A stretch of DNA of 64,000 bases from the NCBI RefSeq assembly GCF_019375555.1, contig NZ_JAHXDN010000007.1:1-64000 (forward strand), written 5' to 3'. Made by a program: the position numbers and the translations under genes. Source of the stretch: Roseobacter insulae. GTDB taxonomy: Bacteria > Pseudomonadota > Alphaproteobacteria > Rhodobacterales > Rhodobacteraceae. The notes below the pieces were generated by a model that was not told the DNA's origin, did no database searches, and was given only the letters and a program-made list of their open reading frames with translations. Shown here in pieces: positions 29,070-37,735 of this stretch (positions are counted from its first letter, which is position 1; the number at the start of each line of letters is the position of its first letter).

Positions 29070-29846
29070 ATGCTCAGCTATCAACACAGTTATCATGCCG
29101 GAAATCTTGCGGATGTGCACAAGCACAGCCTTTTGGCATGGATACTGGGATATCTGCTGCAAAAAGATAAGCCGTTAACCTATATCGAAACACATGCAGG
29201 CCGGGCCCTGTATGATCTGGCCGATGCCGCGTCGCTGAAAACCGGGGAAGCCGCCAAGGGTATCGGACACGTGTCGGATTGGTTCGGGCCGGATCACCCC
29301 TATGCCAGAGTCCTAAGGATCACGCGCGATGCGCATGGCCCCGACAGCTACCCGGGTTCGCCGTTGATCGCGGCCACGCTGCTACGCCCAAACGACACGA
29401 TCCACCTCGCAGAATTACATCCTGCCGAACATGCCGCGCTCGATTTCGCGCTCTCCGCCTATGGGCCCAAATGCTACAACATGGACGGCTTCGAGCTTGC
29501 GCATTCCGTGGTGCCACCCACGCCCCGCCGCGGGTTCATACTGATCGACCCAAGTTACGAAATCAAAAGCGATTACAATGACATTCCGAACCACATTGCC
29601 CACCTGTCGCGTGCATGGAACGTCGGGATCCTGTGTCTGTGGTATCCGATCCTGACATCGAAATCCCACCTTCCCATGATCACACGCCTGCAAGACACCT
29701 ATCCGGAAGCCTTGCGGCACGAAGTTCACTTTGCCCCGGCGCGTCCGGGGCATGGCATGGTCGGGTCCGGCCTGTTTGTCATCAACCCGCCCTATGGTTT
29801 GGATATCGAAGCCCGGCGCATGGGTGAACGCTTTGCGTCATTGTAG
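29070..29846 (+). CDS. rlmJ: 23S rRNA (adenine-2030-N6)-methyltransferase RlmJ
   Basis: 258 residues starting MLSYQHSYHAGNLADVHKHS, the RlmJ hallmark, with YIETHAGRALYDL (AdoMet site) and RRGFILIDPSYE, the DPxY-type catalytic motif. It methylates A2030 of 23S rRNA. Spacing suggests a single-gene unit. Confidence 0.92.
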   Translation: MLSYQHSYHAGNLADVHKHSLLAWILGYLLQKDKPLTYIETHAGRALYDLADAASLKTGEAAKGIGHVSDWFGPDHPYARVLRITRDAHGPDSYPGSPLIAATLLRPNDTIHLAELHPAEHAALDFALSAYGPKCYNMDGFELAHSVVPPTPRRGFILIDPSYEIKSDYNDIPNHIAHLSRAWNVGILCLWYPILTSKSHLPMITRLQDTYPEALRHEVHFAPARPGHGMVGSGLFVINPPYGLDIEARRMGERFASL

Positions 29847-29911
29847 TATCGGGCGGGCTGCTATCTCATTCCCGGCTAGGCAGAATCCGTTTTGCGTGGC
29901 AACATGCAGAC

Positions 29912-30562
29912 ATGCGTTTGGGACTGACACTCATACTGATGACCCTGGGCCGCGCTGCGCTTGCCTGCGGCACACCGGTGTGTCTGGTCGATCCCGAGGC
30001 ATTGCAGTTGACGCGGATCATCACCTTCGACGACACACGGTCCAGTCAGGGGCCGGGATATCTTGTGCCAGACCTTCTGGTGCTTGAAGGCGCGATATTC
30101 GGCGAGCGGTTTGCCGGCCAGGTCATTGCCCCGGTCGGGGATCACGATCAGGTCGATGGCGCGGCGCTTCCACCCTTGACGGTGATGCCCGGAGATAAGG
30201 GCCAGAACCTGTCGGTCGTGTTCATGCAAGGCAACAACGTGTTGAACGGCTACGGCGTGGCGGGATATCCCAAGCGCCATGCGCAGGGCGAAGGCGCAAT
30301 GGCCTTTCTGTTTGACGATGACCAGTCGGCGCTTTCGTTCCAGCTGCGTGGCGGAGAAGAAGGCACCGCCCGCGCGGTGTTTCTGCGACGAGACGGTCAG
30401 GTTATCATGAGCATGGATCTTCCGCCGGCGGGCGAACATGCGTTTGGGTTTATCCGAGCAACCGGCATCGCAGACATCGCGGGTGTCGTGATCACCAACA
30501 CCGATCCGCAGGGCCTTGCGCTCGACAATGTCCGCTTTGGCAAAAACCCGGAACTCAGTTAA
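29912..30562 (+). CDS. Secreted protein of unknown function
   Basis: 216 residues with a signal peptide (MRLGLTLILMTLGRAALA, cleavage near residue 18). The mature part begins with two close Cys (ACGTPVCLVD) and looks all-beta, with FDDTRSSQGPGY near the start and ITNTDPQGLALDNVRFG at the end. This resembles carbohydrate-binding-like folds of PEP-CTERM proteins, but no sorting tail is present. Six bases before the TerB-like gene, so possibly in one operon. Confidence 0.65.
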   Translation: MRLGLTLILMTLGRAALACGTPVCLVDPEALQLTRIITFDDTRSSQGPGYLVPDLLVLEGAIFGERFAGQVIAPVGDHDQVDGAALPPLTVMPGDKGQNLSVVFMQGNNVLNGYGVAGYPKRHAQGEGAMAFLFDDDQSALSFQLRGGEEGTARAVFLRRDGQVIMSMDLPPAGEHAFGFIRATGIADIAGVVITNTDPQGLALDNVRFGKNPELS

Positions 30563-30568
30563 ACACTT

Positions 30569-31006
30569 ATGTTTGAAAGACTATTCCCCCGCAGGAAACC
30601 CGATCCGAAGCCCTTGCCACAACCTAATGCGCAGCTGGCCCTCGGCGCGCTGCTGGTACGTATCGCGTTTGCGGACAAGTCATATCAGGCCGCGGAAGTC
30701 GGGCAGATCGACAAAATTCTGGCCAGCACTTTCGATCTCAAGCCACTGGAGGCCGCAAAGTTACGCGCAACATGCGAAGCGCTGGAGCGGCATGCACCGG
30801 GCACCCCGGAGTTCGCCCGGATTCTGCGCGACGAGGTGGATTACGAAGACCGAAAAGCCCTGGCAGATGCGATGTGGTCCGTGGCTCTGGCCGACGGCGA
30901 GCGGGATGAAGGCGAAGAACTTCAGTTGCTGGCAATCGAAACGGCGCTTGGCTTGACGGATGCTGACATTGCGGCGGCGCGGCGTACAGCACTTGCACCC
31001 AAGTGA
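30569..31006 (+). CDS. TerB-like (tellurite resistance family) protein 1
   Basis: 145 residues, cytosolic. After a basic Pro-rich start comes the helical TerB-like domain: LGALLVRIAFADKSYQAAEV, then YEDRKALADAMWSVALADGERDEGEELQL with its acidic metal-binding pattern. Shares clear block similarity with the next gene (LLVRIA, VDYEDR/VPYEDR, ALADG/VLADGA), so the pair is a tandem duplication. Family function is poorly known; tellurite resistance itself is not implied. Confidence 0.78.
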   Translation: MFERLFPRRKPDPKPLPQPNAQLALGALLVRIAFADKSYQAAEVGQIDKILASTFDLKPLEAAKLRATCEALERHAPGTPEFARILRDEVDYEDRKALADAMWSVALADGERDEGEELQLLAIETALGLTDADIAAARRTALAPK

Positions 31007-31043
31007 TATTGGCAGAGCCTGCAATCCCGACTATATCGCCCTC

Positions 31044-31484
31044 ATGTTTGGAGAATTCATAAAACGGTTGACGCAACCGGAACCTGCCGCGCTTCCCGAT
31101 GAGGACGCCCGGCTCGCTTTGACTGCTCTGCTCGTACGCATCGCGCGGTCTGACAATGATTACAGCGCCCGGGAAAAAGAGCGGATAGACCAGATCAACG
31201 CCCGCAGATACAATTTGGGTCCCGGCGCCACAAGTGCCCTGCGCGCGGAAGCCGAAACGCTTGAGGCAGAAGCCCCCGATACCGTCAGGTTCACCCGCGC
31301 GATCAAGGATGCTGTGCCCTACGAAGACCGGCTCGCGGTTGTGCAGGCGCTTTGGCAGGTCGTTCTGGCCGATGGTGCCCGGGCGCAGGAAGAGGACGCA
31401 ATCGTTCGGATGGCAACAAATTTCCTGGGCGTCAGCGACCGCGACTCGGCTCATGCCAGACAGGCCGTGGACCGCGCCGGGTGA
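31044..31484 (+). CDS. TerB-like protein 2
   Basis: 146 residues from ATG 31044 (MFGEFIKRLTQPEPAALPDE). The frame is open upstream to 30960 but that part overlaps the first paralogue. Contains ALLVRIARSDNDYSAREKER and YEDRLAVVQALWQVVLADGA. The stop overlaps the GTG start of the PhnD-like gene by 4 nt (GTGA), implying coupled translation. Confidence 0.78.
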   Translation: MFGEFIKRLTQPEPAALPDEDARLALTALLVRIARSDNDYSAREKERIDQINARRYNLGPGATSALRAEAETLEAEAPDTVRFTRAIKDAVPYEDRLAVVQALWQVVLADGARAQEEDAIVRMATNFLGVSDRDSAHARQAVDRAG

Positions 31485-32221
31485 CAGCCAGCCTGCCGAT
31501 GTATGACACGACCACAACCCGGGCTGCCAATGACCGGCTGTGGCGGCTGATCCGACAGCAACTGCGCCACGGACCCGTTGATCTGGATCGTCAAAGCGAT
31601 CCGCACGATACGTGGAATGACCCCGGCCTGGTCCTGTCGCAAACCTGCGGATTGCCCTATCGCAGCGTTCTGCATGACAGTGTTGCGCTGGTGGGCACAC
31701 CGGATTACCGCGTGCGCGGCTGCCCACAGGGATATTATAAATCCTACGTGGTGGTGCGCAAAGATGACCCGCGCCGCGACATCGGTGATTTCAGGGAAGC
31801 TGTTCTGGCACGCAATGACGTGCGGTCTCAATCAGGATGGGCAGCCATCGAAGGATACCTTGCCGAAAACGATGTTGGGTTCAGTTTCGTCGGGCACACG
31901 CTCGACACCGGCAGTCATCTGCGCGCCGCTGAGGCGGTGGCAGCGGGGCGTGCCGACATAGCCGCCTTGGACGCTGTGACGTGGACGCTGATCAAACGCG
32001 AAAGCGCGGTGGCCGGGCAGTTGCGGGTGCTGTTGTCAACGCGGCCAACCCCGGGTCTGCCTTTCATCACATCCGCGGGCAACGACGTGGACCGCCTGTT
32101 TGATGCCATCGCATCCGCCATCCCTGCCCTGTCCGGTCGTGACCGCGGGCGATTGCTTCTCAAGGGAATTGTGCGGATCCCAAAGGAAGCCTACCTCGCA
32201 GAACCGCTGCCTCCTGAATGA
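31481..32221 (+). CDS. PhnD/SsuA-like periplasmic-binding-fold protein without a signal peptide
   Basis: 246 residues from GTG 31481 (MTASLPMYDTTTTRAANDRL); an ATG at 31499 is the alternative. The sequence LSQTCGLPYR, then VGTPDY and CPQGYYKSYVVV, plus AAEAVAAGRADIAALDAVTW, matches the phosphonate-binding (type 2 periplasmic) fold. There is no export signal, so it probably works in the cytoplasm or the annotated start is short. Coupled to the TerB pair; no ABC permease adjoins it with the same spacing. Confidence 0.72.
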   Translation: MTASLPMYDTTTTRAANDRLWRLIRQQLRHGPVDLDRQSDPHDTWNDPGLVLSQTCGLPYRSVLHDSVALVGTPDYRVRGCPQGYYKSYVVVRKDDPRRDIGDFREAVLARNDVRSQSGWAAIEGYLAENDVGFSFVGHTLDTGSHLRAAEAVAAGRADIAALDAVTWTLIKRESAVAGQLRVLLSTRPTPGLPFITSAGNDVDRLFDAIASAIPALSGRDRGRLLLKGIVRIPKEAYLAEPLPPE

Positions 32222-32348
32222 ATCGGGCGTACAAGCCTCAAAAACTCCCAACTTACCCGGCGGATTTCAGAAATCCCCGCATTCTGCGTTGCAAATGACG
32301 TCAAATTGACCCCTTATACCGCCTTGAATCAACAAAGAGACAGTTGCC

Positions 32349-33125
32349 TTGTCCACTCAACCGCCAGTCATCGAGATCAGAAACCTGCACAAGGCCTATG
32401 GCGCGCTCGAAGTACTCAAGGGCGTGAGCATTACCGCCCCGAAGGGCCACGTAATCTCGCTCATCGGGTCGTCGGGGTCTGGGAAGTCCACCTTGTTGCG
32501 CTGTTGCAATCTGCTGGAGGACAGTCAGCAGGGCGACATCATCTTCAAGGGCGAGCCGGTCAAATGGCAGGGCTCCGGCCATGGGCGCCGCCCGTCGGAT
32601 GCGGGCCAAGTTTTGCGCATTCGCACGAACCTGTCGATGGTTTTTCAGCAGTTTAACCTCTGGGCACATATGTCGATCCTGCAAAATGTGATGGAAGCAC
32701 CGCTCACCGTGCTGAAACTCGAACGTGCGCAGGTCGAAGAAGCGGCGCGCCGTTATCTCGACAAGGTCGGCATCGGCGACAAATGTGATGCCTACCCCGC
32801 TCAGCTCTCAGGGGGTCAGCAACAGCGCGCCGCCATTGCGCGTGCATTGTGCATGGAACCGGAGGCGCTGTTGTTTGATGAACCGACCTCCGCTCTCGAC
32901 CCGGAGCTTGAACAGGAAGTTGTCAGGGTTATCAAGGATCTGGCAGCCGAAGGGCGCACGATGATGATCGTGACGCACGATATGAAACTGGCCGCCGATG
33001 TGTCGGACCACGTGGTCTTTCTGCATCAGGGCCTGATCGAAGAACAGGGTCCACCGGAAACGCTTTTCGGTGCACCCAAATCGGAACGATTGCGCGGGTT
33101 CCTCTCCGCAACCTACGCAGCGTAA
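32349..33125 (+). CDS. Polar amino acid type ABC transporter, ATP-binding protein
   Basis: 258 residues from a TTG start (STQPPVIEIRNLHKAYGALE); no closer ATG fits the family. Walker A GSSGSGKSTL, Q-loop VFQQFNLWAHM, signature LSGGQQQR, Walker B LLFDEPTSALDPE and H-switch THD are all present. It is HisP/GlnQ-like and energises uptake. First gene of the transporter operon; 127 bp of promoter region precede it. Confidence 0.93.
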   Translation: MSTQPPVIEIRNLHKAYGALEVLKGVSITAPKGHVISLIGSSGSGKSTLLRCCNLLEDSQQGDIIFKGEPVKWQGSGHGRRPSDAGQVLRIRTNLSMVFQQFNLWAHMSILQNVMEAPLTVLKLERAQVEEAARRYLDKVGIGDKCDAYPAQLSGGQQQRAAIARALCMEPEALLFDEPTSALDPELEQEVVRVIKDLAAEGRTMMIVTHDMKLAADVSDHVVFLHQGLIEEQGPPETLFGAPKSERLRGFLSATYAA

Positions 33126-33158
33126 CCCAAAAATCAAAACCAAACGGGAGACTTAACA

Positions 33159-33896
33159 ATGAAATCGATTATCCTGACCACGGCGGCCGTTGCACTGACC
33201 GCCGGAATGGCCATGGCCGACGGCCACGCGAAAACTGTCCGCATGGGCACCGAGGGCGCCTACCCTCCCTACAACTTCATCAACGATGCGGGCGAGTTGG
33301 ACGGCTTTGAGCGCGAATTGGGCGATGAACTCTGTGTCCGCGCCGAACTGACCTGCGAATGGGTCAAGAACGACTGGGACAGCATCATACCTAACCTCGT
33401 CTCGGGCAACTACGACACGATCATGGCCGGTATGAGCATCACCGACGAACGCGACGAAGTCATTGACTTCACCCAGAGCTACATCCCGCCTGAAGCCTCC
33501 GGATACGTTGCAGCATCCGAAAACGTCGATATAGAGAGCGGCGTGATCGCGGCTCAAACGGCGACCATCCAGGCAGGCTACATCGCCGAAAGCAGTGCCA
33601 CACTCGTTGAATTCGCCACGCCCGAAGAGACGGTTGCAGCCGTGCGCAACGGCGAGGCCGATGCGGTCTTCGCACAGAAACAGTATCTCGACTCTCTCGT
33701 CGAAGCCTCCGGCGGCCAGCTGATGTACGTGGGCGAAGACGTGCCGCTGGGTGGTGGGGTCGGTATTGGCCTCAGAGAGAGTGATGAAGAATTGCAGGGT
33801 AAATTTGACGCAGCCATCGTTTCGATGAAGGAAGACGGCACGCTGAACGCGATGATCTCGAAATGGTTCGGCGACGACGCGACCCTTTACGAATAA
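33159..33896 (+). CDS. ABC transporter substrate-binding protein (family 3, HisJ/ArtJ-like)
   Basis: 245 residues with a signal peptide ending at AMAD (residue ~21). RMGTEGAYPPYNFINDAGEL, then FERELGDELC and NLVSGNYDTIMAGMSITDER are the family-3 signature. It has a cationic/polar amino-acid or opine type layout. The ligand cannot be read from the sequence; the neighbours suggest an amine or amino acid. A strong hairpin follows the stop. Confidence 0.92.
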   Translation: MKSIILTTAAVALTAGMAMADGHAKTVRMGTEGAYPPYNFINDAGELDGFERELGDELCVRAELTCEWVKNDWDSIIPNLVSGNYDTIMAGMSITDERDEVIDFTQSYIPPEASGYVAASENVDIESGVIAAQTATIQAGYIAESSATLVEFATPEETVAAVRNGEADAVFAQKQYLDSLVEASGGQLMYVGEDVPLGGGVGIGLRESDEELQGKFDAAIVSMKEDGTLNAMISKWFGDDATLYE

Positions 33897-33903
33897 AGAT
33901 AAT

Positions 33904-33931
33904 GACCGGCGCGGCGACGGCCGCGCCGGTC
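33904..33931 (+). other. Intra-operon 12-bp hairpin after the binding-protein gene
   Basis: GACCGGCGCGGC (33904-33915) and GCCGCGCCGGTC (33920-33931) form a perfect stem with a GACG loop and no T-run. It lies between the binding protein and the permease. Such hairpins protect the upstream mRNA and let the binding protein be made in excess. Confidence 0.75.
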
Positions 33932-33944
33932 AGATCAAACCCAG

Positions 33945-34829
33945 ATGTTTTCCTATTGCACCGAACCCGACACGCTCGCATCGCTGGCATGGCTCACATG
34001 CTATCTGACGACGGGCGCGCACATGTCCCTTTACATGTCGGTTTTCGTGGTGCTTTTGCTCATCGCGATCACCGCTCCTGTAGCACTTCTGTTCGGTTTC
34101 GGCGGAGCGAGCGCCGCGCGATCTGCCTTTCCGCCGCTTAGTTGGCTTGGCAAGGGCTACATCGCAATTGTGCGCGGCGTGCCGGATATCGCGTTTTTCC
34201 TTTTCTTCGTCATCGCACTGGATCAGGCCATCGAATGGCTGCGCCATCAGGCGCTGTGCCCCGACTGGTCCGAGCCGATCCGGCAAGGCAACGATTTCGT
34301 TGTCTGCCAGGCCGCCAAAATGCCTTTGGGCAATGCGCCACAGTGGGTTCATGAAACCTACGGCTTCTCCCTTGCCGTCCTGACCTTCGCCATCGTTTTC
34401 GGTGCTTTCGCGGCCAACGTTCTTTTTGGCGCCATGCGTGCGGTCCCGCGCGCACAGCTGGAGACAGCGGAGGCCTATGGCATGACTGAACGGCAGACCT
34501 TCTGGCGCGTCCTGGTCCCGCAGATGTGGGTCTACGCCCTGCCGGGTCTTTCCAACCTCTGGATGGTTTTGATCAAAGCCACGCCCCTGCTGTTCCTGCT
34601 GGGGGTCGAGGACATCGTGTACTGGGCGCGCGAACTGGGCGGTACAAAAACGCCGCGCTTCACCGATTACCCGCATGGTGACTGGCGGATGTGGTACTTT
34701 CTGGCCCTGTTGGTTTTCTACCTGATCTTCACGCGCATCTCCGAGGTTGCGCTTGACAAACTGATGGCGAGGCTTACCCGCGGGCAAGCAACAGCCGCTG
34801 GCGAAGCGCAACGAAAGGCTGTCGCATGA
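33945..34829 (+). CDS. ABC transporter permease (HisQ/M type)
   Basis: 294 residues with several transmembrane helices and the EAA loop ETAEAYGMTERQTFWRVLVPQ. A ~50-residue extracellular/periplasmic insert (residues ~85-135, with two Cys) lies between early helices. FLLGVEDIVYWARELGG also resembles HisM-like permeases. Its stop overlaps the next permease start by 4 nt (ATGA). Confidence 0.9.
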   Translation: MFSYCTEPDTLASLAWLTCYLTTGAHMSLYMSVFVVLLLIAITAPVALLFGFGGASAARSAFPPLSWLGKGYIAIVRGVPDIAFFLFFVIALDQAIEWLRHQALCPDWSEPIRQGNDFVVCQAAKMPLGNAPQWVHETYGFSLAVLTFAIVFGAFAANVLFGAMRAVPRAQLETAEAYGMTERQTFWRVLVPQMWVYALPGLSNLWMVLIKATPLLFLLGVEDIVYWARELGGTKTPRFTDYPHGDWRMWYFLALLVFYLIFTRISEVALDKLMARLTRGQATAAGEAQRKAVA

Positions 34830-35632
34830 GCTGCTGGCAAACCATTCAGGACTATGGGCTGCGGTCCGTCGGTATCGGGGAAAGGTTGCTCCCGCGCGAA
34901 GACTTCACCTTGTGCCACCAGTTCACGCTGATCGGGTCGGGCATGATCTGGAACATCTACTTCGGTGTTCTGGCCCTGTGCCTTGGGTTCTTCCTGGCGA
35001 CCGCGCTGGCGATGGGCAAAGCCTCGTCACGCGCCGTGTTCCGCAAGCCCGCGCAGTGGTTCATCTTCATCTTCCGGGGGTCGCCGCTGTTCATCCAGTT
35101 CTTCTTTGGTTACTTCCTGTTTTTGAACCTGAAATCGGTTTATCCGATCTTTGACCCGTTCACGGCTGCGTGGCTTGGCGCGCTGATCGTGTTGTTCCTG
35201 AACACGGCCGCCTATTCAGCCGAGATTTTCTACGGAGCCCTTCTATCCATCCCCAAGGGCGATACAGAAGCCGCCGACGCCTACGGCATGTCGGGCTGGT
35301 CACGGTTCAAACGGGTTATCTGGCCGACGATGCTCAGGCTCGCGTGGCCTGCCTATACAAACGAGGCGATCTTTCTGTTTCACGCAACGGCACTGGTCTT
35401 CTTCTCCGGCTTTCCGGCGTGGCAGCAACGGGGCGATGCTCTCTATTACGCGAATTATTTTGCCGACAAGACATTCAATCCGTTTGTGCCCTATCCCATC
35501 CTTGCCGGGTACTTCATCCTGCTGACGCTTGTCATTGTGGGCGTGTTCGGTCTCGTCAATGCCCGTCTCAACCGCCATTTACCGCAGAATATGCGGCGCA
35601 AAATGAGGTTGCGCCCGAACCTGATCCGGTAG
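34826..35632 (+). CDS. ABC transporter permease (HisM/Q type)
   Basis: 268 residues. The EAA loop is DTEAADAYGMSGWSRFKRVIWP, with FIFRGSPLFIQFFFGYFLF upstream in the typical position. It pairs with the previous permease to form the membrane channel. Stop is 6 bp before an 18-bp palindrome, which marks the boundary to the catabolic genes. Confidence 0.9.
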   Translation: MSCWQTIQDYGLRSVGIGERLLPREDFTLCHQFTLIGSGMIWNIYFGVLALCLGFFLATALAMGKASSRAVFRKPAQWFIFIFRGSPLFIQFFFGYFLFLNLKSVYPIFDPFTAAWLGALIVLFLNTAAYSAEIFYGALLSIPKGDTEAADAYGMSGWSRFKRVIWPTMLRLAWPAYTNEAIFLFHATALVFFSGFPAWQQRGDALYYANYFADKTFNPFVPYPILAGYFILLTLVIVGVFGLVNARLNRHLPQNMRRKMRLRPNLIR

Positions 35633-35637
35633 TATCC

Positions 35638-35655
35638 ATAATTTGATCAAATTAT
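35638..35655. promoter_or_regulatory. Perfect 18-bp palindrome, probable operator
   Basis: ATAATTTGATCAAATTAT reads the same on both strands. It sits between the permease stop and the first ligase gene, 63 bp before that ATG. It is AT-rich against a GC-rich background. The symmetry suggests a dimeric regulator; no regulator gene adjoins it. Confidence 0.6.
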
Positions 35656-35664
35656 CCGTGGCGC

Positions 35665-35693
35665 TGGCCATGGGTCAGGCCCATGCGCCTTTT
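35665..35693 (+). terminator. Possible weak terminator/attenuator before the ligase genes
   Basis: CATGGG (35669-35674) and CCCATG (35680-35685) around TCAGG, with a further GCGCC/GGCGC pairing possible, followed closely by TTTT (35690-35693). It may partly end the transporter transcript. Confidence 0.4.
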
Positions 35694-35717
35694 GCCAGCC
35701 CACCACCTTGGTGAATT

Positions 35718-37052
35718 ATGAAGAACTGGCTCCGCAAGAACCCCCAAGTCCGCACCATCCGTGTCGCGGCCTCCGATCTCAATGGACAGGCCCGTGGCAA
35801 GCGCATCCCTTCGCGATACGCCGACAAGGCTGTCGAAGACGGCACACGGTTCCCGATGTCGGTCCTCAATCTGGACATATGGGGCGAGGATATCGACAAC
35901 AGCCCGCTGGTCTTTGACAGCGGTGACAAGGATGGCGTCCTGAAACCAACGGAACGGGGGTTCATGCCGATGCCATGGCTGGATGCCCCCACAGCGTTAC
36001 TGCCGATATGGATGTTTCACGAAGATGGCCGCCCCTATGAAGGGGACCCGCGCCACGCCCTGCGCGCTGTTCTGGAACGGTACACAGCGCGTGGGCTGAC
36101 CCCGGTTTGCGCCGTCGAGCTGGAGTTCTTTCTGATCGACGATTCCGGGCGGAAACTGCAAGTGCCCCCCTCGCCACGTTCCGGCAAACGCCGGGTTGCA
36201 GGCGAAATCCTGTCTTTGCGGGCTCTTGATCAGTTCGATACCTTCTTTACCGATCTCTACGATGCCTGCGAAGAGATGGACATCCCGGCAGATACGGCGA
36301 TTTCAGAAGCGGGCCTGGGGCAGTTCGAGATCAACCTCATGCATTGCGACGACGCCCTGCGCGCGGCAGATGATGCATGGCTTTTCAAGATGCTGGTGAA
36401 AGGCATGGCGCGCAAACATGGGTTTGCCGCCAGTTTCATGGCCAAGCCCTATGAGGATTACTCCGGATCGGGCCTGCACGTGCACTTCTCGGTTCTGGAT
36501 GATGAAGGCAATAACGTGTTTGACGACGGTGGCCCCGAAGGCACCGACATGCTGCGGCATGCCGTGGCGGGCTGCCTGAGCGCGATGCCCGGCTCTGCTT
36601 TGATCTTTGCCCCCCATGCCAACAGTTTTGACCGGATGGTGCCGGGGTCACACGCCCCGACCGGCATCAGCTGGGCCTACGAGAACCGTACATCCGCTAT
36701 CCGCATTCCCTCTGGCAGCCCGGCGGCACGGCGTATCGAACACCGGGTCGCGGGAGGTGATGTCAATCCGTACCTGATGCTGGCCGCCGTGTTGGGGGCC
36801 GCCATCAACGGTATTGAGGATGCTGTCGAGCCCCCAAAACCAATCACCGGAAACGCCTACGCGGCGGAGCTTCCACAGATTCCGGGAGACTGGAAAACCG
36901 CGATTGACAGTTTCGAGGCCAGCCCTGAAATCGCGCGGATTTTCGCGCCCGAGATGATCCGTAATCTTGTGCTGACCAAACGGCAGGAACTGCATTACAT
37001 GCAAGAACTCAGCCCGTCAGAGCAGGTCACCATATATCTGGATACGGTGTGA
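35718..37052 (+). CDS. Glutamine synthetase-family ligase 1 (gamma-glutamylamine synthetase-like)
   Basis: 444 residues. Catalytic-fold motifs: VELEFFLIDD (Glu metal ligands), AGLGQFEINL, GLHVHFSV (His/ammonium region) and RIEHRVAGGDVNPYLML. It lacks the adenylylation loop of housekeeping GlnA, and the N-terminal domain is shorter. PuuA-type members ligate glutamate to an amine using ATP. Position before an amidotransferase, a second ligase and a PuuB-like oxidase supports a gamma-glutamyl pathway. Exact amine unknown. Confidence 0.82.
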   Translation: MKNWLRKNPQVRTIRVAASDLNGQARGKRIPSRYADKAVEDGTRFPMSVLNLDIWGEDIDNSPLVFDSGDKDGVLKPTERGFMPMPWLDAPTALLPIWMFHEDGRPYEGDPRHALRAVLERYTARGLTPVCAVELEFFLIDDSGRKLQVPPSPRSGKRRVAGEILSLRALDQFDTFFTDLYDACEEMDIPADTAISEAGLGQFEINLMHCDDALRAADDAWLFKMLVKGMARKHGFAASFMAKPYEDYSGSGLHVHFSVLDDEGNNVFDDGGPEGTDMLRHAVAGCLSAMPGSALIFAPHANSFDRMVPGSHAPTGISWAYENRTSAIRIPSGSPAARRIEHRVAGGDVNPYLMLAAVLGAAINGIEDAVEPPKPITGNAYAAELPQIPGDWKTAIDSFEASPEIARIFAPEMIRNLVLTKRQELHYMQELSPSEQVTIYLDTV

Positions 37053-37057
37053 GCCCC

Positions 37058-37735
37058 ATGAAGATAGGCATTCTGATCACCGGACATCCGCCCGACGCAT
37101 TGATGGCGAATGGAACCTACGACGCGTATTTCGCCCGCCTGCTTGACGGGCACGGGTTTACCTTTCAGGGGTGGTCTGTTGTTGACGGTATCTTCCCGAA
37201 AACTGTGCATGACGCCGATGGCTGGCTGATCACCGGGTCAAAGCACGGAGCCTATGAGGCGCACGGCTGGATATCCCCGCTGGAAGACTTCATCCGCGAC
37301 GCCTACGCGGCGAAACGCCCGATGATCGGCGTCTGTTTCGGTCATCAGGTCATTGCGCAGGCCATGGGGGGCAGGGTCGAGAAATTCGAAGGCGGCTGGT
37401 CCGTCGGGCATACCGAATACCGGATGGACGACAAGACAATTGCCATAAATGCATGGCATCAGGATCAGGTTGTCAAAAAGCCTGACGGTGCCGTTGTTAT
37501 CGCCAGCAATGCGTTCTGCCAGTATGCGGCGCTGCGCTACGATGACCGGATCTGGACGATCCAGCCCCATCCAGAGTACGAAGCCGATTTCATTGACGGG
37601 CTGATCAGAACACGTGGCAAGGGGGTTGTGCCGGAAACCCTGCTGGCGCAGGCCACGGAAAAACTCGGTGCGCCGACAGACCGGGATCTGATTGCCGAAA
37701 CCATGGCGTCATTTTTCAAGAAAGAGAGGGCCTGA
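37058..37735 (+). CDS. Class I glutamine amidotransferase / gamma-glutamyl hydrolase-like
   Basis: 225 residues from ATG 37058. The triad is Cys93 (GVCFGHQ), His171 and Glu173 (QPHPEYE). A stand-alone GATase-1 domain fits either a GMP-synthase-like amidotransferase or, in this context, a hydrolase that removes gamma-linked glutamate (the PuuD role). Its TGA overlaps the next ATG by one base. Confidence 0.82.
   Translation: MKIGILITGHPPDALMANGTYDAYFARLLDGHGFTFQGWSVVDGIFPKTVHDADGWLITGSKHGAYEAHGWISPLEDFIRDAYAAKRPMIGVCFGHQVIAQAMGGRVEKFEGGWSVGHTEYRMDDKTIAINAWHQDQVVKKPDGAVVIASNAFCQYAALRYDDRIWTIQPHPEYEADFIDGLIRTRGKGVVPETLLAQATEKLGAPTDRDLIAETMASFFKKERA

Noticed and set aside
30569-31484. A tellurite resistance operon
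   Set aside because: Only TerB-like domains are present; TerC, TerD or TerZ type genes are absent.
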